A stretch of 15,057 nucleotides of DNA from assembly GCA_964361075.1 (NCBI GenBank), contig CAYHZL010000079.1, forward strand, positions 1-15,057. The letters run 5' to 3'. Each line of letters opens with the position of its first letter. The stretch's first letter is position 1. Positions 7,650 through 13,371 of the stretch are shown piece after piece. A program made the position numbers and the translations under genes. The notes under the pieces are model-generated. The model was not told the origin of the DNA, did not search any database, and saw only the letters and a program-made list of their open reading frames with translations. Source of the stretch: CAYHZL01 sp964361075. GTDB taxonomy: Bacteria > Bacteroidota > Ignavibacteria > UBA10030 > UBA8401.

Positions 7650-8467
7650 ACTACGTTCACTTCGCGTCGCTCTCTGCGCGTAAAAATCGAAATTTTTCCA
7701 TCGCCATATTTTTCAATAAGTTGTTTCGCCAACGCAAAATCTTTTCCAACATCAGTCGGTGTATGTGCATCAGAACCGAGCGTGAGTGGTATTTTATATT
7801 CATGAATAATTTTTAAAATCTGTTCGCTCGGATACACTTCTTTCACCGGTTTACGCAATCCTGATGTATTGATTTCAACAGCCATGTTTGATTGCTTCAC
7901 CACACGAAACACTTCGCGCAATACTTCTTCCAAATTTTTAGAGGGACGATGCCCAAATTTTTTTACCAAATCGCAATGCCCGATAATATCGAACAGTCCG
8001 CACGCTGCGGAGCGTTTGATATGTTGATAGTAGCGGTCATAAATTTCGTCAACATTTTCTTCTTCATAGCGATGCACAAACACAGGATTATCAAATCCCC
8101 ACTCGCCCAAGTAATGAACGGAACCAATCACATAATCGAACGGATGCTGTGCATTAAATTGCTGCACCCACGTTTCCGTACCGGGAAAGAAATCACCTTC
8201 AAGAGCAAATTTTACGGCAATTTTTTCTTTATACTTTTCCTGCAACGCCAACACCGTTGGTTTGTATTCTGAATTAAATTGTTCCAACGTCATACGGTGC
8301 GGCGCATCAAAATCATTCGGCATCGGAGAATGGTCGGCGCATCCGATCACGTTCAATCCAATAGCAATAGCATGTTGAATATATTGTTCCAACACACCGT
8401 CGGCATGTTTGCAAAGATAATTATGAGTGTGTAAATCAGCGAGTGGGAATCCATTCCTTCGGGACAT
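7646..8467 (-). CDS. PHP-domain histidinol-phosphatase-like phosphoesterase (HisK type)
   Basis: 273 residues, the usual size of HisK-type histidinol phosphatase, which removes phosphate from L-histidinol phosphate in histidine synthesis. The PHP metal-site residues are in order: DLHTHN (H13, H15) with H21, CADHS (H46), EGDF (E90), SVHYL (H118), GHCDL (H164) and GSDAHTP (D233, H235). All expected ligands are present, so it should be an active metal-dependent phosphoesterase. No other histidine-pathway gene is nearby, so the substrate could differ; the PHP family is broad. The ATG at 8467 lies 32 bases inside the DUF2520 gene. It is kept because the conserved DLHTHN begins only ten residues later and no internal start fits. 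An A/G-rich tract but no clear Shine-Dalgarno precedes it. Confidence 0.83.
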   Translation of the reverse strand: MSRRNGFPLADLHTHNYLCKHADGVLEQYIQHAIAIGLNVIGCADHSPMPNDFDAPHRMTLEQFNSEYKPTVLALQEKYKEKIAVKFALEGDFFPGTETWVQQFNAQHPFDYVIGSVHYLGEWGFDNPVFVHRYEEENVDEIYDRYYQHIKRSAACGLFDIIGHCDLVKKFGHRPSKNLEEVLREVFRVVKQSNMAVEINTSGLRKPVKEVYPSEQILKIIHEYKIPLTLGSDAHTPTDVGKDFALAKQLIEKYGDGKISIFTRRERREVNVV

Positions 8468-9314
8468 GTTTTCTTTTCTTTCTTACTATTCGTGTTGTTG
8501 CAACACCAAGCACCGCATACGGCGGAACAAGATGTTTATATTTTTTCGATGAAAGCGCTGCGATATGTTTTTGTATCGTTCCTACATCGCCGCGAGCAAT
8601 TGGTCCGGTTAATGCAGCAGCCGGCGATGTTGCTTCAATATTTTTTAATGTACGAAGAACAATCGGTGTAAATATTTTCTTCCACGATTGCTTCGGCAAA
8701 TGAATCTGTGCTGCAATTCCTTCAACAATTGAAGCCAACGTAACAAGATAGTTGGACGCAAACACCGCAGCTATATGATAATATATTTTATCTTCTGAAC
8801 GAAGTACAAAAGTGTGTGCGCCAACAATTGCTGCAATTTTTTTTCCAACTGCAATTGCTTTCGGCTCGCCTTCCAATGCAATCCAGCATTTCCTCAATTC
8901 ATCGCCGCGTATATTTTTTTTGGGAAATGTTTGCAGCGGATGAAACGAACCAATAACAGCGCCGAGTTTTTTAAGCGGCAATAATTCATGACTTGAAAGT
9001 ACTCCGGAGGTGTGCAGTATAGTTGTTTTCGAAAAGTTTTTCCCGCTCTGCATTAATGCTGTAATAACATCGGGAAGTATATCATCGGAAACAGCAATAA
9101 TGATCAGTTCACCAATTGGTACGGTACTATCATTGATCGAACAAAAATTTTTAACGTCTAATTTTTTTGCAAGAAGTGATGCAGATTTTTTTGAACGGCT
9201 AATAATTGAGTAGAGAGGAATTCTTTTTTTTGAAAACGCGTATGCGAGTGAAGAACCGACTGCCCCTGCACCAATAAGAGTAATATGACTATTCCCGTTT
9301 AATTTTTTTTCCAC
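8436..9314 (-). CDS. Rossmann-like / DUF2520 NAD(P)-binding protein
   Basis: 292 residues. The N-terminal Rossmann fold has HITLIGAGAVGSSLAYAF, with the dinucleotide-binding GxGxxG at residues 15-20, and continues with a ProC/6-phosphogluconate-dehydrogenase-like core (ELIIIAVSDDILPDVI, TTILHTSGVLSSHEL, GSFHPLQTFPKK). The C-terminal half, from about 150, is the helical DUF2520 domain (YYHIAAVFASNYLVTLASIVEG, then TGPIARGDVGTIQKH). These proteins resemble P5C/ketopantoate-type oxidoreductases, but I know of no assigned substrate. The start is a GTG at 9314, which overlaps the Memo gene by 16 bases; it is chosen because the Rossmann strand begins at residue 11 and no ATG lies between. Its end overlaps the phosphatase gene. 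Confidence 0.83.
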   Translation of the reverse strand: MEKKLNGNSHITLIGAGAVGSSLAYAFSKKRIPLYSIISRSKKSASLLAKKLDVKNFCSINDSTVPIGELIIIAVSDDILPDVITALMQSGKNFSKTTILHTSGVLSSHELLPLKKLGAVIGSFHPLQTFPKKNIRGDELRKCWIALEGEPKAIAVGKKIAAIVGAHTFVLRSEDKIYYHIAAVFASNYLVTLASIVEGIAAQIHLPKQSWKKIFTPIVLRTLKNIEATSPAAALTGPIARGDVGTIQKHIAALSSKKYKHLVPPYAVLGVATTRIVRKKRKHVPKEWIPTR

Positions 9315-10138
9315 AACACCGCCGAAAAATAGCCGACAACACTTTCCATATCACCGGTAACATCGCCCGAATTGCATGAATGTGTAATGGCACATTCATT
9401 AATACCAAGTTCTTTTGCCGCACTCAACACTGCAACGATTGCACCGCCGCCGCACGCTTCACCGCGTCCTGTTTCCAATGCGTCCATAAGTTGTGCATCA
9501 TCCATCGCACGCACGTGTTCGATAATAACATGGTCTTTCATTCGGGCAGCATCAGATGTATGAAAATGTGAAAGATCCGAACTTGCAATAAGCAACACAT
9601 TTTTGTTTTTGCAGATGCGTGCCAACGCTGCGCCAAATTCATACGCATTTGCTCTGCACTGATCACCAATAGTTATCGGAAGAATTGCGCATTGTTTATT
9701 CAACACTTGAAGAAATGGCAATTCAACTTCCAGAGCATGCTCGCGCGAACGATGTCCGAGTGTTGATTCAAAAATTATTGATGACGATTGCAGTGCTTCT
9801 TTACGCAACGCTTTATTCACAGACAACTCGCCTAACGGCGTAGCAAACGCATCGCCGGAATACAATGAAATTCCATCGAACGCTTCGTAGTGACTTGGTC
9901 CGACAAGCACACACACATCAAATTGTGAATTGCGTACGGCAGCAAACGCTTTTGCAGCAGTCAATCCTGAATACATATATCCTGCATGAGGAACAATGAG
10001 TGCAACAACTTCACCAGAGCGTGTCGGAACTTCTCCCTGCAACAACAATTCATCAACTTGTTGCCGAAGTTGTTGCGCGTCCTTCGGATAAAACATACCT
10101 GCAACAGCAGGCGCACGAATTTGAGCAACAGTGTTCAT
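9299..10138 (-). CDS. amrB: Memo-like protein, AmmeMemoRadiSam system protein B
   Basis: 279 residues, close to the 297 of human MEMO1. The fold is related to class III extradiol dioxygenases. Residues matching the human metal-site set are visible: H51 in IVPHAGYMYSG, H83 in VGPSHYE, and C229 in EACGGGAI (human H49, H81, C244). Other family blocks are GHRSREHALEVELPFLQ (128-144) and SSDLSHF (187-192). In prokaryotes the protein clusters with an AMMECR1-domain protein and a radical SAM enzyme, and the joint reaction is not established. Here protein A precedes it directly, with ATG overlapping TGA (ATGA, 10135-10138). The frame is open upstream to 10201, but those 21 residues lie within protein A and do not match the family. 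No Shine-Dalgarno precedes the ATG, consistent with coupling. Confidence 0.88.
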   Translation of the reverse strand: MNTVAQIRAPAVAGMFYPKDAQQLRQQVDELLLQGEVPTRSGEVVALIVPHAGYMYSGLTAAKAFAAVRNSQFDVCVLVGPSHYEAFDGISLYSGDAFATPLGELSVNKALRKEALQSSSIIFESTLGHRSREHALEVELPFLQVLNKQCAILPITIGDQCRANAYEFGAALARICKNKNVLLIASSDLSHFHTSDAARMKDHVIIEHVRAMDDAQLMDALETGRGEACGGGAIVAVLSAAKELGINECAITHSCNSGDVTGDMESVVGYFSAVLWKKN

Positions 10139-10689
10139 CGTACTTTTTCGGAAATAATTTCTGCAGAATAAATATATTTTTCTGTTGATGGATTTTTCCA
10201 AGCATCATGTTCTAATCCGGCTTTGTAACATGTTTCTTCGAGAAATTCCTGAACATTCCAGCCATATTCCACTGCAACTTGCGGCAGCAATAAGCCGCTG
10301 TGCATGCCTTGGCGAATAAAAAGACCATGCGTGCCAACAACAATTTCTTCTGCCGATGAAATTTTTTGAAATGGCGAGAGTACAGATATTTCAATAACGA
10401 TATCGTCCGCTTCACCTGCCGACACAGGTGAAAAACGAGTATCAGTCGTTGCGGCGCGGCGCGTCATTGTTTCAACATTTTCCACAATACTTTTTTCTGA
10501 AGTAAGCAGACCTAAACAACCGCGAAGTTTTTTTTTATTATACAACGTAACAAAAACACCGGCTTGTTGTTGCAGCGCCTCCGAAGATAGTGTGTGCGGT
10601 ACTTCAGCGATATGTTGCGCACCTATTTCATCTCGCAACGCATAATGTGCAACATCAAGCAAATATTTTTTTTCTTCATCATGTAACAT
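10135..10689 (-). CDS. amrA: AMMECR1-domain protein, AmmeMemoRadiSam system protein A
   Basis: 184 residues. The AMMECR1 signature LRGCLG is at 55-60, with downstream conserved blocks VIEISVLSPFQKI (98-110), HGLFIRQGMHSGLLLPQV (121-138) and CYKAGL (154-159). AMMECR1 is named after a human Alport-syndrome-region protein, and its bacterial reaction is unknown. It is the first gene of the nine-gene run and is followed by protein B with a 4-base overlap. The longest frame begins at 10725 inside the adjacent repeat element; the ATG at 10689 (MLHDEEKKYLL) is preferred because it matches the usual N-terminus and avoids encoding part of the element. No Shine-Dalgarno is present, and a promoter-like TATATTTG ends four bases upstream, so the message may have a very short leader or none. 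Confidence 0.87.
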   Translation of the reverse strand: MLHDEEKKYLLDVAHYALRDEIGAQHIAEVPHTLSSEALQQQAGVFVTLYNKKKLRGCLGLLTSEKSIVENVETMTRRAATTDTRFSPVSAGEADDIVIEISVLSPFQKISSAEEIVVGTHGLFIRQGMHSGLLLPQVAVEYGWNVQEFLEETCYKAGLEHDAWKNPSTEKYIYSAEIISEKVR

Positions 10690-10693
10690 ACAA

Positions 10694-10726
10694 CAAATAT
10701 AATGGGCATATCTAAAAACCTTCAAG
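10694..10726 (-). promoter_or_regulatory. Candidate Bacteroidota-type promoter for the nine-gene run
   Basis: On the minus strand TATATTTG (10701-10694) matches TAnnTTTG exactly. A TTG is found about 21 bases further upstream, within the palindrome AAACCTTGAAGGTTT of the adjacent element. The -7 box ends four bases before the ATG at 10689, which would put the transcription start at or very near the start codon. The match is good but short, and the phylum-specific consensus is inferred. Confidence 0.35.
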
Positions 10727-10820
10727 GTTTATCTTGACCAAATTTTGTGATGTTAAAATTTTATGTACATCTCTAAAATAAAAACCTTGAAGGTTTCGTA
10801 ACTATTTTTTAGAGATGCCC
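10704..10820. mobile_element. MITE-like non-coding element, 117 bp, with TIRs and TAAT target-site duplication
   Basis: The left end GGGCATATCTAAAAA (10704-10718) and the reverse complement of the right end, GGGCATCTCTAAAAA (10806-10820), agree at 14 of 15 bases. The element is flanked directly by TAAT on both sides (10700-10703 and 10821-10824), which looks like a 4-bp target-site duplication. Inside are two copies of a 15-base palindrome, AAACCTTCAAGGTTT (10716-10730) and AAACCTTGAAGGTTT (10782-10796). There is no open frame of note. Terminal repeats, a target duplication and no coding capacity together are the definition of a MITE-type element. The parent transposase is not in the window. 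It lies between the cytochrome-like gene (stop at 10835) and the AMMECR1 gene (start at 10689). Confidence 0.65.
10768..10817. repeat. Long hairpin inside the MITE-like element
   Basis: CATCTCTAAAA (10768-10778) pairs perfectly with TTTTAGAGATG (10807-10817). The intervening sequence contains the inner palindrome AAACCTTGAAGGTTT (10782-10796). The left arm plus palindrome is also a near direct copy of the element's left end (CATATCTAAAA then the palindrome, 10707-10730), so the element seems built from a repeated hairpin module. It could also act as a terminator for the upstream cytochrome-like gene, although it lacks a clean U-tract. Confidence 0.6.
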
Positions 10821-10834
10821 TAATTTTTGAAACT

Positions 10835-11497
10835 TTATTTTGTCAGTACCATTCGTTTTGTTTCAACATAATTTCCAGTCTGTAAACGATACATATACAC
10901 ACCGCTTGGCAGGTGAAACGTGTTTGTCGAAAATTGATAACTATACTTGCCCGCTGTTTTATATTCGTTTACCAATGTAGCAATCTCTCTTCCAAGCAAA
11001 TCGTAAATTTTCAAACTGACTTTACTGGTCACTGGTAATTGATAACTGATAACTGTAGAAGGGTTGTATGGATTCGGGAAATTTTGTTCGAGAGAAAATA
11101 TTTTGGGTGCGTTCACATCATGCATTGCAATAAATGTTGGTTTATCTTTTGCACCCTCATCAATCCATTTCTTAATAATATCTATATCAGCCTGTGCTAA
11201 TGCAGAACCGCCAAAAGGCATGCGAACGCCCTTAGTAGGAGTTGCCGAAGAAATTTTTTCATACAGCGGACTTGTCGCAGAACTTCCTGGTGTAATAACT
11301 TTTTTACCATACTGAACTCCAACGCTTGCAATTACTTTTGCATAATCGTCAAGTTGAACACCAGACTGCCCGCCTCCTAAATGGCAGGAGCAATTGGCAG
11401 AAAAAATTGGCTGCACTTTCGTAGCGTAATCAACTTGCGCAAAAGAAAAAAATGGTACAACAAACAACACTGTTATAACTAATAGCAATTTACTCAT
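10835..11497 (-). CDS. Secreted cytochrome-c-like protein with T9SS-type C-terminal sorting domain
   Basis: 220 residues. A signal peptide (residues 1-20, ending SFA|Q) precedes a small domain of the c-type cytochrome/planctomycete-cytochrome kind (about 22-117: YATKVQPIFSANCSCHLGG ... VRMPFGGSALAQADIDIIKKWIDEGA). The C-terminal 85 residues (about 134-220) are a T9SS-like sorting domain: SLEQNFPNPYNPST, IYDLLGREIATLVNE, LPSGVYMYRLQTG, ending KRMVLTK. The product is therefore probably exported and attached to or released from the outer membrane. The expected haem motif CxxCH is C36-S-C38-H39, one residue short, while the likely distal Met (M93) is kept. The ATG has a strong Shine-Dalgarno (GGAGGG, 11503-11508). 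It is separated from pyrophosphatase by a terminator and from the AMMECR1 gene by the MITE-like element, so it is probably monocistronic. Confidence 0.82.
   Translation of the reverse strand: MSKLLLVITVLFVVPFFSFAQVDYATKVQPIFSANCSCHLGGGQSGVQLDDYAKVIASVGVQYGKKVITPGSSATSPLYEKISSATPTKGVRMPFGGSALAQADIDIIKKWIDEGAKDKPTFIAMHDVNAPKIFSLEQNFPNPYNPSTVISYQLPVTSKVSLKIYDLLGREIATLVNEYKTAGKYSYQFSTNTFHLPSGVYMYRLQTGNYVETKRMVLTK
11022..11056. repeat. Five tandem copies of a degenerate 7-bp repeat inside a coding region
   Basis: On the + strand the units are TTACTGG, TCACTGG, TAATTGA, TAACTGA and TAACTGT in perfect head-to-tail register. They encode residues 148-159 (TVISYQLPVTSK) of the sorting domain on the minus strand. 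Three units make seven codons, so changes of three units preserve frame. The two TAACTG-type units adjoin and are nearly identical; the others are more diverged. Confidence 0.6.
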
Positions 11498-11607
11498 AAA
11501 GCCCTCCGTTTTATTTAAAATATTGAACCGATTGTTATTTACATCAAACTACTTAACTGGTTTGTAAAGTGCAAGCGAACAAAATTTTTCTGAAATAGAA
11601 TCCAATT

Positions 11608-11645
11608 TAAAAAACAAAATCCCTGCAATAATCGTTCTCAGGGAT
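11608..11645 (-). terminator. Intrinsic terminator of the pyrophosphatase gene
   Basis: On the minus strand ATCCCTG (11645-11639) and CAGGGAT (11625-11619) form a 7-bp stem with a 13-base loop. The T-rich tract TTTTGTTTTTT follows (11618-11608). It begins 22 bases after the stop codon of ppa, which fits that gene well. Confidence 0.75.
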
Positions 11646-11666
11646 GTACATACTCTTTTATCTATT

Positions 11667-12200
11667 TCATTTTTTGGATTTTTTCTTTTTCAAATAATTT
11701 TTTTGCCCTTGCTTCACAGCTTCCAAAGCGGCAAGCACATTATCCCATCCAAAACTTTCGACATGTTTATTTTCCAACATTTTGTAACTGGTAAAAAAAT
11801 GTTCGATTTCTACCAACAAATGATGCGGAACTTCTTTGACATCATTAATAGAACGATACGTCGGATCGTTGATGGCGACGGACAACAATTTATCATCAGG
11901 TCCTTTTTCATCTTTCATGCGCAAAATGCCAATTGGTTTCACTTCAACCAACACACCTTGCGCTAACGGTTCATCAATAAAAATAAGAATATCGAGCGGA
12001 TCACCGTCATCCCACAACGTATGTGGAACGAAACCATACGCTTCGGGATAATGCATTGACGAATACAACACGCGATCTAATTTGAAAACACCAAGATCAA
12101 CATCATACTCATATTTATTTCTACTGCCTTTAGGAATTTCAACGATTGCATTAATAATGCGCGGCGATTGCTCCCCAAGCGGTAAATCTTTTAAATTCAT
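11667..12200 (-). CDS. ppa: Inorganic pyrophosphatase, family I
   Basis: 177 residues, normal for the soluble family I enzyme, which hydrolyses pyrophosphate to two phosphates in the cytoplasm and pulls biosynthetic reactions forward. The signature is DGDPLD (D65, D67, D70), with the upstream substrate block EIPKGSRNKYEYD (21-33), YGFVPHT (55-61), and the later acidic Mg2+ residues MKDEKGPDDKL (95-105). All key residues appear present. The C-terminus carries a short Lys-rich tail (KKKKSKK). It lies between two intrinsic terminators, so it is probably transcribed alone. Its promoter would have to overlap the upstream terminator region, since only 12 bases separate that T-tract from the ATG. 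No strong Shine-Dalgarno is visible. Confidence 0.95.
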   Translation of the reverse strand: MNLKDLPLGEQSPRIINAIVEIPKGSRNKYEYDVDLGVFKLDRVLYSSMHYPEAYGFVPHTLWDDGDPLDILIFIDEPLAQGVLVEVKPIGILRMKDEKGPDDKLLSVAINDPTYRSINDVKEVPHHLLVEIEHFFTSYKMLENKHVESFGWDNVLAALEAVKQGQKNYLKKKKSKK

Positions 12201-12212
12201 AGTGTACTCTGC

Positions 12213-12253
12213 GCAAGAAAAGAAAGCCCCGAAATGAATAATCAGTCCGGGGC
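12213..12253 (-). terminator. Intrinsic terminator after the duplicated-domain lipoprotein gene
   Basis: On the minus strand GCCCCG (12253-12248) and CGGGGC (12231-12226) form a GC-only 6-bp stem with a 16-base loop. TTTCTTTTCTT (12225-12215) follows. It lies 22 bases after the stop codon of the gene ending at 12275 and separates that unit from ppa. Confidence 0.75.
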
Positions 12254-12274
12254 AAAAACATAAATAGAGCTACG

Positions 12275-13327
12275 TTATTTCAATTTTAATGATGAAACTG
12301 AATTTTCAAATGCCGGTAAGAAATCACTCGTCATCGGCTTATACCATGTTAAGATGATGCGATATGTTTTATCATTCTTCACGACAAAATATACTTTACG
12401 ATCGATATTTGATGCAGGAGAAGTAGTGATAAATTTCGCCGGTGTGTCGTTAATTTTTGCATCACCTGTAGTTTTAGGATTAAACTTTGCCTTGTTGTCA
12501 TCAAAAACTTTATCGAGTGAATTTTTGTTTGCAGGAAAAATATCCAATGTAATATCACAATCCTGACGAAGCCCTTGCAATTTCATCGTAAACAACACGC
12601 CTGCCTTTTTCTCTTTCGGAAAACTTGCTTCAAAATTATCAGGGTGCATCAGCGCAAGAAAATCATTTTCAAACAACACAACATCTTTCGATGGCTTCGA
12701 TGCTTCATTTGGATCGGTATATTTTTGTTTTGGCTTTGGTAATTTTACCGATGTAATAATCGAATCAAAGATAGCTTTGTACATTTGATAGTCTTTATTG
12801 AACGCTTCAAAGTTCAGATAATAGAACACGCTGTCGTGTGCTGCTATTAAGCGCTTGCCAAACACTTTGTCTTTGGATGTTATCACAGCAGAATATTCTA
12901 TTGCTTCTGCATTTTCTTTACCCATTGTTGTTTGCGATTCTCCGCCCAGTTCATTGTTGACTGATTTCAATCTTTCTTTTACGGTGTCTTTATACGCCGC
13001 CAAGGAACTGATGCCTACGTCGCTGAATTTTTCAAAACCAAATTTAACTTCAATACCACCTTTTGGCAGATTATCATCAATCGGATTAAAAAATTTTCGT
13101 GCAGCATCATCTGAAGAATAAATTTTTAATACATTGGCTTCAGATTTATTTACCCAACCTTTAGGATAATGTAATTCCAAGCCCGAGTAAAATGCGCTTT
13201 GGTATACTTCCCACTCTTTTACTTCAGGCGCTGCATCTTTTTTTGAACATGAAGAGAGCGTCAGCAGAATAACCATTGCTGCAACAGTAAGTATTGAATA
13301 ACTCATTGCACCGGAATATTTCTTCAT
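12275..13327 (-). CDS. Lipoprotein with two PsbP/Mog1-like tandem domains, function unknown
   Basis: 350 residues. A lipoprotein signal ends in the lipobox LSSC (C27), followed by SKKD. Two related alpha/beta domains follow. Domain 1 covers about 38-200 (YSGLELHYPKGW ... AIFDSIITSVKLPK). Domain 2 covers about 215-350 (ENDFLALMHPDNFEASFP ... AFENSVSSLKLK). Each opens with a short strand and a W/F-containing loop and closes with a Phe-rich helix followed by SxxSxKL, resembling the PsbP/DcrB/Mog1 fold common in envelope lipoproteins. The duplication is inferred by eye and is strongest at the domain ends. No enzyme motif is seen. The ATG at 13327 is supported by AAAGGTGA a few bases upstream. It follows the TPR gene by 44 bases without an intervening hairpin, so the two are probably co-transcribed, and a clear terminator follows. 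Confidence 0.72.
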   Translation of the reverse strand: MKKYSGAMSYSILTVAAMVILLTLSSCSKKDAAPEVKEWEVYQSAFYSGLELHYPKGWVNKSEANVLKIYSSDDAARKFFNPIDDNLPKGGIEVKFGFEKFSDVGISSLAAYKDTVKERLKSVNNELGGESQTTMGKENAEAIEYSAVITSKDKVFGKRLIAAHDSVFYYLNFEAFNKDYQMYKAIFDSIITSVKLPKPKQKYTDPNEASKPSKDVVLFENDFLALMHPDNFEASFPKEKKAGVLFTMKLQGLRQDCDITLDIFPANKNSLDKVFDDNKAKFNPKTTGDAKINDTPAKFITTSPASNIDRKVYFVVKNDKTYRIILTWYKPMTSDFLPAFENSVSSLKLK

Positions 13328-13371
13328 AAGTCACCTTTCCTTTTTTTTGATACATGAAAAATAGATTCGGA

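Noticed and set aside
7646..8467. Evidence for a histidine biosynthesis operon
   Set aside because: Only the phosphatase-like gene is present and none of its neighbours belongs to the pathway.
10139..10201. Upstream extension of the Memo-like protein by 21 residues
   Set aside because: It lies within the AMMECR1 gene. The internal ATG at 10138 gives a normal ATGA overlap and the family's usual N-terminus.
10690..10725. Upstream extension of the AMMECR1 protein by 12 residues
   Set aside because: It would be encoded by the MITE-like element and is not typical of the family; the ATG at 10689 fits better.
11022..11056. CRISPR array
   Set aside because: The repeats are 7 bp, contiguous without spacers, and lie inside a coding region.
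11498..11666. Small gene or RNA in the gap between the cytochrome-like gene and ppa
   Set aside because: I see only the ppa terminator and A+T-rich DNA with the Shine-Dalgarno of the cytochrome-like gene; no open frame or tRNA-like structure is supported.
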